Assembly (NCBI GenBank): GCA_030154225.1
Contig: JASKKI010000015.1
Span: 1-39,835, forward strand
DNA from: Clostridia bacterium
Lineage (GTDB): Bacteria > Bacillota > Peptococcia > Peptococcales > BICA1-8
Reading direction: 5' to 3'
Length of the DNA: 39,835 nucleotides
A program made the translations under genes and the position numbers. Under the pieces are notes generated by a model that saw only the letters and a list, made by a program, of their open reading frames with translations, was not told the DNA's origin and made no database searches. Positions 1 through 10,147 of the stretch are shown here, piece after piece (position 1 is the first letter of the stretch; every line of letters begins with the position of its first letter).

Positions 1-439
1 ACCTCCTGTATGTTTGGAGTAGACACCTAAATCATACATGATTTCTCACTATGGTTGTTTATTTTTTTACATGCATTTTACCTGTTGCATTTAATTTTAT
101 AATGAACCTTTTTTAAAATTTTTTATAAAAATTATCAGATAGTATAAATTCTTTTAAAATGTCTAATGACCTGCTAGTATAAAAGAAAAAGGCTTGCTTA
201 AACTTTCTATATCAGAGTACGATTAAATATACTTGGCGAAGTTATGTTAGAAAAAATACAGACAGGAAGTCTGCATCAAGGTTCACTGAATAATAGACGG
301 TGAATTGAACTTGTTCTTTTTTTCTTCGTTACGAGCCTTAGAGTATTATGTGCGTAGATCTTGAAAAACAAAGCATCCATTCTTTTTCTTTAAAAAATTA
401 TAGGCTGTTGACTTTGTCAAAAGTTTGAATAATTTTTTA

Positions 440-559
440 TTAAGAAAAATCGACTTCGACGGTCTTTCAGAACCTACAGTAGTTACAGTGCTACAGGGAA
501 TAAAAGATTAAGATTGAAGGTTAGCCCAAAAGCTATACTTTTTTTTAACGTTAAAAAAG
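440..559 (-). repeat. Dispersed intergenic element, copy 1 (about 120 bp, abuts parS)
   Basis: 440-512 (TTAAGAAAAATCGACTTCGACGGTCTTTCAGAACCTACAGTAGTTACAGTGCTACAGGGAATAAAAGATTAAG) matches the reverse complement of 22733-22804 at roughly 65/73 positions by hand alignment; both copies also share CTTTTTTAACGTTAAA at the other end. Confidence 0.85.
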
Positions 560-575
560 TGTTTCACGTGAAACA
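560..575. promoter_or_regulatory. parS: parS site
   Basis: Exact 16-bp palindrome TGTTTCACGTGAAACA, identical to the consensus Firmicutes parS, next to parB. Confidence 0.97.
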
Positions 576-585
576 CTTAAAAATT

Positions 586-1446
586 TTAAATATCTATTAA
601 TTCTAAAATCCTTTGTAAATCATCATGATTATAATATTCAATTTCAATCTTTCCTTTTTTACCATCATCTTTTATATTAACTTTTGTACTGAATCTATTA
701 CGTAATCTATCCTGAATATCATTTAAAATAGGAGATAGGGTGGATGCTTTACCTGTTTTGTTTTTAACAGCCGACTTTTTTAGTGATTTTTTTATTAAAT
801 TTTCTGTTTCCCTTACAGATAAACCATTATCAATAATTTGTTTAACTAACTGTAGTTGTAAAGATTGATTTTCAATGGAAAGTAATGGACGAGCATGACC
901 AACAGTCAGAACCCCCTTTGCCAAATAATCGTGAATTAATTCTGGTAAATGTAATATTCTTAGATAATTTGCAATAAAAGGACGAGATTTACCAACCTTT
1001 TTAGCGACCTCTTCCTGTGTTAAACCAAATTCTTCAATAAGTTTTTTATAAGCTTTAGCTTCTTCTATAGGATTTAAATCATGTCTTTGAATATTTTCAA
1101 TTAACGCCATTTCAGTCATATCACGATCTGATAAGGCTCTAATAACAGCAGGGATTTTTTCTAAACCTAATTGTTTACATGCTCTTAATCGCCTTTCTCC
1201 AACAACTAATTCATATCCTTCAGAATGAGGTCTAACTATAACTGGTTGAATTACACCATGTTCTTTTATAGAAGCAGCTAATTCTGATAATTTATCAGGA
1301 TCAAAATTTTTTCTAGGTTGGAAAGAATTGGGTAAAATTTCATGAATATTTAATTCGCTTATAGTATCTTTATCGGGATCATATTGAACCGGATTTGTAG
1401 TGGGAATTAATGCACCAAGTCCTTTTCCAAGACCTCTTTTACTCAT
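586..1446 (-). CDS. parB: Chromosome partitioning protein ParB (Spo0J)
   Basis: MSKRGLGKGLGALIP N-terminus, ParB/RepB motif GERRLRACKQLG, HTH; overlaps parA stop by 4 nt; parS adjacent. Confidence 0.97.
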   Translation of the reverse strand: MSKRGLGKGLGALIPTTNPVQYDPDKDTISELNIHEILPNSFQPRKNFDPDKLSELAASIKEHGVIQPVIVRPHSEGYELVVGERRLRACKQLGLEKIPAVIRALSDRDMTEMALIENIQRHDLNPIEEAKAYKKLIEEFGLTQEEVAKKVGKSRPFIANYLRILHLPELIHDYLAKGVLTVGHARPLLSIENQSLQLQLVKQIIDNGLSVRETENLIKKSLKKSAVKNKTGKASTLSPILNDIQDRLRNRFSTKVNIKDDGKKGKIEIEYYNHDDLQRILELIDI

Positions 1447-2204
1447 CTGTTAATCACTTCCTTTGCCAGTTCCATGTACATTTCAGCTCCTTTTGATTTG
1501 GGATCATATATAATTATAGGTTGACCAAAACTAGGAGCCTCACTTAAACGAACATTTCTAGGTATAATACTAGTAAACACTTTTTCTTTAAAATAATTTT
1601 TTACTTCATCTACAACTTGTATTGATAGATTAGTCCTGGCATCAAACATAGTTAAAACAGCACCTTCAATTTCTAAATTAGGATTAAGATGTTTTTGAAC
1701 AAGTTGTACAGTATTCATCAATTGACTTAAACCTTCCAAAGCATAATACTCACATTGAATAGGTATTAATATAGAGTCAGCAGCAGTTAAAGCATTAAGA
1801 GTAAGTAAACCTAAAGACGGTGGGCAGTCAATAAAAATAAAATCATATTCTGATTTAATAGGTTCAAGGGCTTTTTTTAATTTTACTTCCCTGGATATTG
1901 CAGAAACTAGTTCCACTTCTGCACCAGCTAGTTGAATAGTAGCAGGAACAATAAATAAATTATCAATTTCCGAAGACAAAATTACTTTTGAAATAGGGAC
2001 ATTATTAACTATAACATCATATATACACCTAATATTAGAAGTAACTTTATTAATACCTACACCACTACTAGCATTACCCTGGGGGTCTATATCAATTAGT
2101 AATACTTTCTTTCCTAATGTAGCTAAACAGGAAGATAAATTTACAGCAGTTGTGGTTTTAGCTACACCACCTTTCTGATTGGCTATGGCAATAATTTTTC
2201 CCAC
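1443..2204 (-). CDS. parA: Chromosome partitioning ATPase ParA (Soj)
   Basis: IIAIANQKGGVAKTTTAVNLSSCLA deviant Walker A; start re-assigned to GTG at 2204, preceded by GGGGTGAT, rather than the ORF-track start at 2249. Confidence 0.95.
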   Translation of the reverse strand: MGKIIAIANQKGGVAKTTTAVNLSSCLATLGKKVLLIDIDPQGNASSGVGINKVTSNIRCIYDVIVNNVPISKVILSSEIDNLFIVPATIQLAGAEVELVSAISREVKLKKALEPIKSEYDFIFIDCPPSLGLLTLNALTAADSILIPIQCEYYALEGLSQLMNTVQLVQKHLNPNLEIEGAVLTMFDARTNLSIQVVDEVKNYFKEKVFTSIIPRNVRLSEAPSFGQPIIIYDPKSKGAEMYMELAKEVINR

Positions 2205-2636
2205 TAGAATCACCCCACAACATAAAATATATATAATGTAAAATTCCACTTAATCGAGAAATCTTCCTGCCGATGTAACAAAATAAATATAATATTATTT
2301 ATTAGAAATAAGCAATTTTAGATTAATTTAAAAATTAAGGAAAATTATTATAACACTATTAATAACTTTCTTTATATTTATTACATTTAAGTTTCTTACT
2401 TTTGGTAATTATAAGTGTTGGAGAATAGTCTCCTTACTATAAAAAAATATTAGACAATGTTCTATTTGTGAAATTAAAATGAGTATAACTAATTAATTAG
2501 TATTTTTTTATATGTATCAAATTAAGGATAATTTAATTTATATTCAAAATTACCCTACTTTACATGTAATTATAAATAAATTAATAATTTAAACCCTTAA
2601 AAAAAAATAAATATAGGAACATTTGTTCCCTTTATA

Positions 2637-2670
2637 ATAAAAAAGAGCGTTAATTATTAACACCCTTAAA
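2637..2670 (-). terminator. Putative intrinsic terminator downstream of noc
   Basis: Minus strand reads AAGGGTGTTAATAATTAACGCTCTTTTTTATTA: hairpin followed by T-run. Confidence 0.5.
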
Positions 2671-2680
2671 TACATTTTAT

Positions 2681-3532
2681 TTATTTAGCAACATTATGTT
2701 TGTTTTTAGGTAATCTAATGGTTACTTCTAAATAATCGTCATATTCATTTTCTGTAATATCTGCAGGAAGACCTGCATCCTGAATAGTTTGAACAGCACC
2801 TCTAATAGTATTAAGAAAAATACGCATATCTTTAAATATTTTAGTCATCTTGCGTTTCATTTTTTCTTTAGCAACTTTTTCATTATTAATTAGTAATTGT
2901 TCAACTAATTCATCAGTTTGTCTTACATTTAAATTATTAATATAAATTTCATTTAATGCTTTCAATTGTAATTTTTCATTATTTAATTTAAGTAAAGCTC
3001 TGGCATGTCTTTCAGTAATAACGTTTACAGAAATCTCTCTTTGAACAGTAGGGGATAGATTTAATAATCTTAATTTATTAGCAATTGTAGATTGACTTTT
3101 ACCAACCCTTTTAGCAACTTCATCCTGGGTAATACCAAATTCTTTAATTAGTTTTGCATAACCTTCTGCCTCTTCAAAATAATTCAAATCTTCCCTCTGA
3201 AGATTTTCAATTAAAGCCATTTCTGCAATTTCTTTATCACTCAGATTTCTAATTATGGCAGGTATAGTTTGTAAACCTAATAACTGGCTAGCTCTAAATC
3301 TTCGTTCACCGGCAACAAGTTCATAACCCGTTCCAATTTTACGAACTATAATAGGCTGTAAAACACCAAACTCTTTAATTGATTGAGCTAACTCTTCTAA
3401 TTGTGCTGGATCAAAAACTCTTCTGGGTTGAAAAGGATTAGGAGTTATTAAAGATAAATCTAAATGTTTTATTTCATTTTTATCTATATCTTGTGTAATA
3501 CCAAATATTTTAGATATATGATCTTTCATCAA
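2681..3532 (-). CDS. noc: Nucleoid occlusion protein Noc (ParB paralogue)
   Basis: ParB-like fold plus MKDHISKIFGI N-terminus resembling the Noc amphipathic helix; canonical position between rsmG and parA. Confidence 0.92.
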   Translation of the reverse strand: MMKDHISKIFGITQDIDKNEIKHLDLSLITPNPFQPRRVFDPAQLEELAQSIKEFGVLQPIIVRKIGTGYELVAGERRFRASQLLGLQTIPAIIRNLSDKEIAEMALIENLQREDLNYFEEAEGYAKLIKEFGITQDEVAKRVGKSQSTIANKLRLLNLSPTVQREISVNVITERHARALLKLNNEKLQLKALNEIYINNLNVRQTDELVEQLLINNEKVAKEKMKRKMTKIFKDMRIFLNTIRGAVQTIQDAGLPADITENEYDDYLEVTIRLPKNKHNVAK

Positions 3533-3646
3533 GGAACACCCCTTATAATCAGTTCACTTTTATATTCTATTAAATTTATATAAATTCCTCCTAAAATTTT
3601 TAAATTTTACATTTTTATCCATTATCTTTACATTTTATAATATTCT

Positions 3647-4366
3647 CTAAGAAAGTAAAGGCTTTTTGGAAGGTATACCTGCTTTTCTCGGATATTTATC
3701 TAACGTTGGTTTAACTTTTTTAATAGTTATTATAATTCTATTAATTTTTTCATCTTGTAAAGAAAATTTATCCATTTTGTATACCTCTCCTCCAAGTAAA
3801 TTAAGAGCAAGATTACTCTCATTTAATTCATTTAATCCTTCCGGACCTTTCAATGCCATGAAATAACCACCAATTTTAACAAAAGGAAGACAAAGTTCAA
3901 GTAAAACAGGTAGTCTAGCCACAGCTCTAGCTAAAACTAGATCATAATTCTCTCGATATAAATTATTTTTTCCTAAATCTTCAGCCCTACCATGTACACA
4001 AACAACTTTTTCTAAATTTAATTTACTTAGAACAAATTCTAAAAAAGTTATTCTTTTTTGTAATGAATCACATAAAGTTAGATCAATACTATTATTAAGC
4101 ACAATTTTTAAAGGTATACCTGGAAAACCGGCACCAGTACCTATATCTATAATCTTTTTTCCTTCCCATGGTAAATTTACTTTTAAACAGAAAAGGGAAT
4201 CAATAAAATGTTTATAAATAATATCTTCTTCCCTTTCTAATGAAGTTAAATTCATCTTATTATTCCATTCTCTTAAAAAAGAAGCAAATAAAACTAGTTT
4301 ATTAATTTGCTCATCATTTAAATTAAAACCTTTCTGAGGTAAAATTTTTAATAATTTATCTTTCAC
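3647..4366 (-). CDS. rsmG: 16S rRNA (guanine527-N7)-methyltransferase RsmG (GidB)
   Basis: [21 protein letters not shown] and [16 protein letters not shown] motifs; overlaps mnmG end. Confidence 0.97.
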   Translation of the reverse strand: MKDKLLKILPQKGFNLNDEQINKLVLFASFLREWNNKMNLTSLEREEDIIYKHFIDSLFCLKVNLPWEGKKIIDIGTGAGFPGIPLKIVLNNSIDLTLCDSLQKRITFLEFVLSKLNLEKVVCVHGRAEDLGKNNLYRENYDLVLARAVARLPVLLELCLPFVKIGGYFMALKGPEGLNELNESNLALNLLGGEVYKMDKFSLQDEKINRIIITIKKVKPTLDKYPRKAGIPSKKPLLS

Positions 4367-6254
4367 CGGAAATTGCTCCTTTACGTCGTTGTTGTTCTAA
4401 AAACACCATTAAAACTGAGATGTCAGCAGGAGAAACCCCTGATATTCTAGAAGCTTGTCCGATAGAGGTAGGTTTAATATTATTTAACTTTTGTTTAGCC
4501 TCATTCCTTAAACCGGTAATTTTAGTATAATCCAAATCAAGGGGTAAAAATCTATTTTCAATTTTTTCGAACCTTTCTATCTGAATCAGTTGCTTATTTA
4601 TATAACCTTCAAATTTAATTTGAATTTCCACCTGTTCTTTTACATCATTATTAATCTCCTTATCTCCATATCCTATGTTAATTAAATCATCATAAGAAAT
4701 TTCTGGTCTCTTTAATAAATCAGCTGCAGAGATAGATTGCTTTAATAATGAACTTTGTTTATTCTTTAGTAAATTAATTAAATTCTTATCTGTAGGACTA
4801 AGCATTAACTCTTTTAATCGACATTTTTCCCGGGAAATATTTTCTTTTTTGATAATAAATTTCTCATATCTATCTTTTTTAACTAAACCTATTTCCCATC
4901 CTTTTTCTGTTAATCTTAAATCAGCATTATCTTGCCGGAGTAATAAACGATATTCAGCTCTGGAAGTTAACATACGATAAGGTTCATTTGTACCTTTAGT
5001 AACCAAATCATCTATAAGAACACCTATATAAGCTTCTGATCTTTTTAAAATAAATGGCTCTTTGTTTCTTATTTTTAAAACAGCATTAATACCTGCTATT
5101 AAACCCTGTGCCGCAGCTTCTTCATAACCGGAAGTTCCATTGATTTGCCCCGCTGTAAATAATCCGCTAATTTTTTTAGTTTCCAGTGTTAATTTAAGTT
5201 GAGTAGGGTTAAGACAATCATATTCAATTGCATAGGCTGGACGCATAATTTCAACTTTTTCTAAACCGGGAATTGTTCTATACATTTCTAGTTGAACATC
5301 TTCCGGTAAGCTAGAAGAAACACCTTGAACATACATTTCATAGGTATTTAAGCCTTCTGGTTCAATAAATATTTGGTGACTGGACTTATCAGAAAAACGT
5401 ACAATCTTATCTTCAATAGAAGGACAGTACCTTGGTCCTGTTCCTTCAATTGATCCGGAATACAAAGGTGCCCGGTGTAAATTATCCCTAATAATTTTAT
5501 GGGTTTTTTCATTGGTATAAGTAAGCCAGCAAGAATAATTATAAGGTGAAGGATCCTCACTCATAAAAGAAAAAAACAATTTTTTATTATCACCGGGTTG
5601 TTCAATCATTTTAGAAAAATCAATAGTTCTTTTATCAACACGGGCAGGTGTACCTGTTTTAAATCTCATTATTTCTAATCCTAACTCTTTTAAATTTTCA
5701 GCAAGATTGATTGAAGCTTGTTGTCCATTAGGTCCGGCAATATAATTAAAATCTCCTATAATAATTTTCCCCCGTAAATATGTTCCCGTTGTTAATATAA
5801 CAGCTTGAGCGGTGTAAATGGCTCCTGTTTGAGTAATAATACCTTTTATCTTATTATTTTCAACAATTATTTTTTCCACCATTGCTTGCTTTACATCTAA
5901 ATTATCTTGTGATTGTAAAGTTTGTATCATTTCCCGTTGATACCACTGTTTATCGGCCTGAGCCCTTAAAGCATGGACAGCAGGACCTTTACCCGTATTT
6001 AACATTCTGACTTGAATATTAGTTTTATCAATATTAATGCCCATTTGTCCACCTAATGCGTCAATTTCCCTAACTAAATGACCTTTAGCTGGACCACCAA
6101 CAGCAGGATTACAAGGCATTAAAGCAATATTTTCAATACTAATAGTAACCACTAATGTTTTACAACCCATTCGAGCAGAAGCAAGAGCAGCTTCACATCC
6201 GGCATGACCGGCCCCTATAACAATTACATCATAATTACCTGCTAAAAACTCCAT
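4356..6254 (-). CDS. mnmG: tRNA uridine-5-carboxymethylaminomethyl modification enzyme MnmG (GidA)
   Basis: [26 protein letters not shown] motif, [22 protein letters not shown]-terminal [19 protein letters not shown]. Confidence 0.98.
   Translation of the reverse strand: MEFLAGNYDVIVIGAGHAGCEAALASARMGCKTLVVTISIENIALMPCNPAVGGPAKGHLVREIDALGGQMGINIDKTNIQVRMLNTGKGPAVHALRAQADKQWYQREMIQTLQSQDNLDVKQAMVEKIIVENNKIKGIITQTGAIYTAQAVILTTGTYLRGKIIIGDFNYIAGPNGQQASINLAENLKELGLEIMRFKTGTPARVDKRTIDFSKMIEQPGDNKKLFFSFMSEDPSPYNYSCWLTYTNEKTHKIIRDNLHRAPLYSGSIEGTGPRYCPSIEDKIVRFSDKSSHQIFIEPEGLNTYEMYVQGVSSSLPEDVQLEMYRTIPGLEKVEIMRPAYAIEYDCLNPTQLKLTLETKKISGLFTAGQINGTSGYEEAAAQGLIAGINAVLKIRNKEPFILKRSEAYIGVLIDDLVTKGTNEPYRMLTSRAEYRLLLRQDNADLRLTEKGWEIGLVKKDRYEKFIIKKENISREKCRLKELMLSPTDKNLINLLKNKQSSLLKQSISAADLLKRPEISYDDLINIGYGDKEINNDVKEQVEIQIKFEGYINKQLIQIERFEKIENRFLPLDLDYTKITGLRNEAKQKLNNIKPTSIGQASRISGVSPADISVLMVFLEQQRRKGAISGER
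4825..4838. promoter_or_regulatory. Candidate Noc-binding site (NBS-like)
   Basis: TTTTCCCGGGAAAT inside mnmG matches 13/14 of the B. subtilis NBS ATTTCCCGGGAAAT. Confidence 0.4.
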
Positions 6255-6265
6255 AATAATCCTCC

Positions 6266-7648
6266 TTATTTACCAAGGCAAAATTGTGAAAATATTTGAT
6301 CTATAATATCATCTTCTATTGTATCTCCAGTTATTTTTCCTAAACTTTCCCATGCACCACGAATATCTATAACTACAAAATCACCTGGCATTTCATTTTC
6401 CAAAGAGTTAATAGCCCCTTTTAAATATTCAATGGCTTTTTCTAATGATTGAATATGCCTAGCATTAGTAATAATAGTCTCCTGAGAAATTTCTATTTTG
6501 CCTTCAAAAAACATATCTATAATTTGTTTTTCAAGTAATTCCAAACCTTCATTTTCCTTTACGGAAATCTGAATTAAAGGTTTATTTCCTATAATATTTT
6601 TAATTGATTCCAGATTATGTTGTTTATATTCCAGATCAATCTTATTTACCAAAACAATAGTTGGTATATCATTTAAAAATCTATTCAATATTTCAATATC
6701 TTCAGTAGTGATACCTGTTAAAACATCAAATACATATAATACTAAATCAGCTTTTTTAATCAATTCTTTAGATTTTTCAACACCAATTTTCTCAACTATA
6801 TTATCAGTTTCTCTAATTCCGGCAGTGTCAATTATCTTAACAGGAATTCCAGCCAGACTAATGAATTCTTCAATGACATCCCTGGTTGTACCAGGAACAT
6901 CAGTAACAATTGCTCTAGTTTCTTTTAATAAAGCATTTAATAAACTGGATTTTCCAACATTAGGTTTTCCAATAATTACTACATTAAGACCCTCTCTTAT
7001 AATTTTACCTTTTTGAGATGTTTCTAAAATTTTTTGAATCATATCTTTTAAAATATGAATTTTTTCTAATTGTTGAGAATTGCTTAATCGTTCAATATCT
7101 TCGTCAGGAAAATCGATATCAGCTTCAATATAAGCCACTAATTTTAGAAGTTCATTACGAGTTTTATTTACCATCGCTGATAATGAACCTTGTAACTGAT
7201 TGACAGCTACATCTAATCCTTTTTCCGTTTTTGCATTTACAATATCCATAATAGATTCAGCTTGTGCTAAATCTAATTTTCCATTTAAAAAAGCGCGTTT
7301 ACTAAATTCACCAGGTTCTGCCAAACGAGCTCCATTTCTTAAAACAAGCTCTAATACTTTTCTAACAGGAACCATTCCACCATGACATTGAATCTCAACA
7401 ACATCTTCCCCTGTAAAAGTAGCAGGACCTTTCATAATTAAAAAAAGAGCTTCATCTACAGTTTTGTTTTCTTTAAAATCATAAACTTTTCCATAAATGA
7501 TAGAATGAGATTGAACAAATTTAAAATTCTTTTTTCCTTTATATACAGACTCTCCGATATTAATGGCTTCTGGACCACTGATCCTTATAATTCCTACACT
7601 AGCCGAACCCATTGCTGTAACAATTGCAGCTATAGTATCATTCAACAA
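6266..7648 (-). CDS. mnmE: tRNA modification GTPase MnmE (TrmE)
   Basis: [32 protein letters not shown]-terminal FCLGK. Confidence 0.98.
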   Translation of the reverse strand: MLNDTIAAIVTAMGSASVGIIRISGPEAINIGESVYKGKKNFKFVQSHSIIYGKVYDFKENKTVDEALFLIMKGPATFTGEDVVEIQCHGGMVPVRKVLELVLRNGARLAEPGEFSKRAFLNGKLDLAQAESIMDIVNAKTEKGLDVAVNQLQGSLSAMVNKTRNELLKLVAYIEADIDFPDEDIERLSNSQQLEKIHILKDMIQKILETSQKGKIIREGLNVVIIGKPNVGKSSLLNALLKETRAIVTDVPGTTRDVIEEFISLAGIPVKIIDTAGIRETDNIVEKIGVEKSKELIKKADLVLYVFDVLTGITTEDIEILNRFLNDIPTIVLVNKIDLEYKQHNLESIKNIIGNKPLIQISVKENEGLELLEKQIIDMFFEGKIEISQETIITNARHIQSLEKAIEYLKGAINSLENEMPGDFVVIDIRGAWESLGKITGDTIEDDIIDQIFSQFCLGK

Positions 7649-7848
7649 CTTAAGTCACCCCATGGAAAAATATTCTGCACATATGTTACCACAAATTAAA
7701 TATAAAAACACATCCTTCTAAAAAAAAACTAACATTACCCGACTTATACAAAATTTTTAAAACTAATTCCTATCTTTAAAATAGCTTACAATAAATACAA
7801 AAAAAATAGAATTACAATAACTAGTAATATGTTTTTACCAAAAAATCA

Positions 7849-7882
7849 AAAAAGCCCAGTAATTTAAATTTACCAGGCTTTC
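7849..7882 (-). terminator. Intrinsic terminator downstream of jag
   Basis: Inverted repeat AAAGCCcAGTAA-TTTAAAT-TTACcAGGCTTT just 3' of jag. Confidence 0.55.
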
Positions 7883-7888
7883 TTTACT

Positions 7889-8512
7889 TTAATTGTTTTT
7901 AGGCACTATTACTACTTTTCTATAAGGCTCTTCACCTTCACTATAGGTTGTAATGGAATCATCATCTTGCAATGCTAAATGAATAATTCTTCTTTCATGA
8001 GGATTCATAGGTTCTAAAACAACTTTCCGACCAGTACGCTTAACTTTTTCAGATAATTTAGTAGCTAAATTAATTAAAGTATCTGCTCTACGATCACGAT
8101 ATCCTTCTACATCAATTATAATTTTTGTTTTCTGGTCACTTTTCTTATTTATAAACAGATTTAATAAAAATTGAAGTGAATCTAATGTATCACCCCTACG
8201 TCCTATCAAAATACCAAGGTTATCTCCACTTAAATTAAAAATAGTATGTTCCTTAGTCCTTTTTACTTCAATAATTGGTTTTAAATGCATAAAATAAAAT
8301 ATTTTTTCTAAAAAAATTTGAGCTTGCTTTTCTGGATCATATTTTTCTTCAACTCTAACTAAAGCATTTTTATTACCAAGTAATCCTAAAAAACCTTTAT
8401 TTGGTTGTTCTAAAACTTCAATTTTAACTTCATCCCTACTTAGCTGTAACTCCTCTAAGGCTAACTTTATTGCATCTTCTACAGTTTTCGCAGATATTTC
8501 AATACTTCTCAT
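7889..8512 (-). CDS. jag: RNA-binding protein Jag/KhpB (Jag-N, KH, R3H)
   Basis: MRSIEISAKTVEDAIKLALEELQ, GRRGDTLDSLQFLLNL KH, R3H RRIIHLALQDDDSI. Confidence 0.95.
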   Translation of the reverse strand: MRSIEISAKTVEDAIKLALEELQLSRDEVKIEVLEQPNKGFLGLLGNKNALVRVEEKYDPEKQAQIFLEKIFYFMHLKPIIEVKRTKEHTIFNLSGDNLGILIGRRGDTLDSLQFLLNLFINKKSDQKTKIIIDVEGYRDRRADTLINLATKLSEKVKRTGRKVVLEPMNPHERRIIHLALQDDDSITTYSEGEEPYRKVVIVPKNN

Positions 8513-9174
8513 TTACCACCAACTTCCTCCTTCTTTTCAGCAAGCGGTTGACGATTGATCAAATATTGTTGGATAGCACCTAAAATATTAAAGACAACCC
8601 AGTACAAAGCCAATCCGGCAGCAAATTTCATACTAATATAACCAATAAACAAAGGCATAAAATATAACAACATAGCATTAGATGAATTAGTACCAGTAGT
8701 AGGAGTAGTAATCTTAGATTGAACAAATGTAGCTAAAGCTACTAAAATAGGCAAAATATAATAAGGGTCAGGTTGACTTAAATTAGCAATCCAAAAAAAC
8801 TTAGCATGAGCAGCAGGTTCAAAATTAAAATCTCTTAATGCAGTAAAAAGACCAATTAAAATTGGCATTTGAACCAAAATAGGTAAACAACCAGCGGCAG
8901 GATTAACATTATATTCTTTATATAAATCCATAATTGCCTTGTTCATTTTTTCTTTATCATTTTTATATTTCTTTTGAATTTCTTGCACCTTGGGCTGAAT
9001 TAATTGCATACCTTTCATTGACTTCATCTGTTTTAAAGATAAAGGATATAAAACTATTTTTAAAAGAATAGTCAATAATATAATAGCCAAGGCATAGCTG
9101 GGTAAACCTATTGTATTTGTAAAACTATATAAAGCCATTATTATACTTTTTAAACCATCCACTAACCAATCCAA
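8509..9174 (-). CDS. yidC: Membrane protein insertase YidC/OxaA
   Basis: YALAIILLTILLKIVLYPLSLKQMKSMKGMQ, NPAAGCLPILVQMPILIGLF; TTG start. Confidence 0.96.
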   Translation of the reverse strand: MDWLVDGLKSIIMALYSFTNTIGLPSYALAIILLTILLKIVLYPLSLKQMKSMKGMQLIQPKVQEIQKKYKNDKEKMNKAIMDLYKEYNVNPAAGCLPILVQMPILIGLFTALRDFNFEPAAHAKFFWIANLSQPDPYYILPILVALATFVQSKITTPTTGTNSSNAMLLYFMPLFIGYISMKFAAGLALYWVVFNILGAIQQYLINRQPLAEKKEEVGGK

Positions 9175-9182
9175 ACGAATTC

Positions 9183-9211
9183 CCTGCTAAACAAACAAGT
9201 TTGGTAGCAGG
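9183..9211 (-). other. Hairpin between the Shine-Dalgarno and start codon of yidC
   Basis: CCTGCTA (9183-9189) / TAGCAGG (9205-9211) perfect 7-bp stem; GAGGAGG at 9217-9223 and TTG start at 9174. Confidence 0.6.
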
Positions 9212-9228
9212 TTTCACCTCCTCAAATT

Positions 9229-9453
9229 TTATTTAATAGAATCATAACCTCCAGGATGAAATGGATGACACTTTAAAATTCTGATTAAAGATAGAAAACT
9301 ACCTTTAAAAAATCCATAACGATTAATAGCTTGTAAAGCATATTCTGAACAAGTAGGATAAAACCTACATGTTCTACCTTTTAAAGGAGATATATAATTT
9401 TGATAAAATTTAATAACTATTATACTTAAACTAGTTAAAAGTTTATTAATCAT
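9229..9453 (-). CDS. yidD: Membrane protein insertion efficiency factor YidD
   Basis: [46 protein letters not shown]. Confidence 0.97.
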   Translation of the reverse strand: MINKLLTSLSIIVIKFYQNYISPLKGRTCRFYPTCSEYALQAINRYGFFKGSFLSLIRILKCHPFHPGGYDSIK

Positions 9454-9791
9454 TCCATCAATCTACCTTTTATTAATAATGATTCCATATTTTCTTCAAC
9501 ATCATGATAGCTTTTTCCTTTAATTTTTTGTCTAGCAATAAAAATTAAATCATAACCTGGTTTTATTTTTTTTATATTTTTCCGAGCTATTTCTCTTAAT
9601 TGTCTTTTTAAATAGTTCCTTTCATTAGCTTTACCAATTTTTTTAGAAATAGAAAAACCTATACGAGTATTATTTACTTCTCTGTTCTTTTTAATATAAA
9701 GTACTAAATATTGATTAGCAATAGATTTAGAACTTTTATAAATCCTTCTAAAATCAATATTTTTACGCAATCTATATTTTTTGGGCAACAA
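9450..9791 (-). CDS. rnpA: Ribonuclease P protein component
   Basis: [46 protein letters not shown]. Confidence 0.97.
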   Translation of the reverse strand: MLPKKYRLRKNIDFRRIYKSSKSIANQYLVLYIKKNREVNNTRIGFSISKKIGKANERNYLKRQLREIARKNIKKIKPGYDLIFIARQKIKGKSYHDVEENMESLLIKGRLME

Positions 9792-9837
9792 AATATCATC
9801 CCCTCATGTAGCTTATTTTATACTATCTTTTAAATCT

Positions 9838-9862
9838 AAAAAGGCCTCTTGGGCCTTTTTTC
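9838..9862 (-). terminator. Intrinsic terminator-like hairpin between rpmH and rnpA
   Basis: AAAAAGGCC-TCTT-GGGCCTTTTTT hairpin with T-tracts on both strands. Confidence 0.65.
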
Positions 9863-9952
9863 GTACATGAGAAGTAATTCTATTATGAGTAGTATTGAAA
9901 AAAGTACAATAAACTTCCGTTTTATTTATATATTAAAAAACAAAAGTTATTA

Positions 9953-10087
9953 TTAAGCACTTAATCTTCTTCTTCCTTTTGATCTTCTTCTTTTTAAAAC
10001 ATTTCTACCAGTTGAACTACCCATTCTTTTACGAAAACCATGTACTCTTTTATGTTTTCTATTTTTTGGCTGATAAGTTCTTTTCAT
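9953..10087 (-). CDS. rpmH: 50S ribosomal protein L34 (absent from supplied ORF track)
   Basis: Reverse complement translates to [44 protein letters not shown]. Confidence 0.98.
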   Translation of the reverse strand: MKRTYQPKNRKHKRVHGFRKRMGSSTGRNVLKRRRSKGRRRLSA

Positions 10088-10147
10088 TTGAAAACACCCC
10101 CTCTGCAAAATCACATATATATGAATATTTATAAATACTTAAAATAA

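Noticed and set aside
244-303. 19-codon ORF MLEKIQTGSLHQGSLNNRR
   Set aside because: No Shine-Dalgarno and too short to support; may be a gene remnant, but not demonstrable.
3666-3866. 66-aa plus-strand ORF
   Set aside because: Entirely antisense to rsmG, which has clear family motifs.
5348-5560. 70-aa minus-strand ORF within mnmG in another frame
   Set aside because: Overlaps strongly conserved mnmG sequence; no support.
6708-7699. Plus-strand ORFs at 6708, 7018, 7200 and 7505
   Set aside because: Antisense to mnmE with no recognisable domains; expected shadow ORFs. The last one runs slightly past the mnmE start, but has no support.
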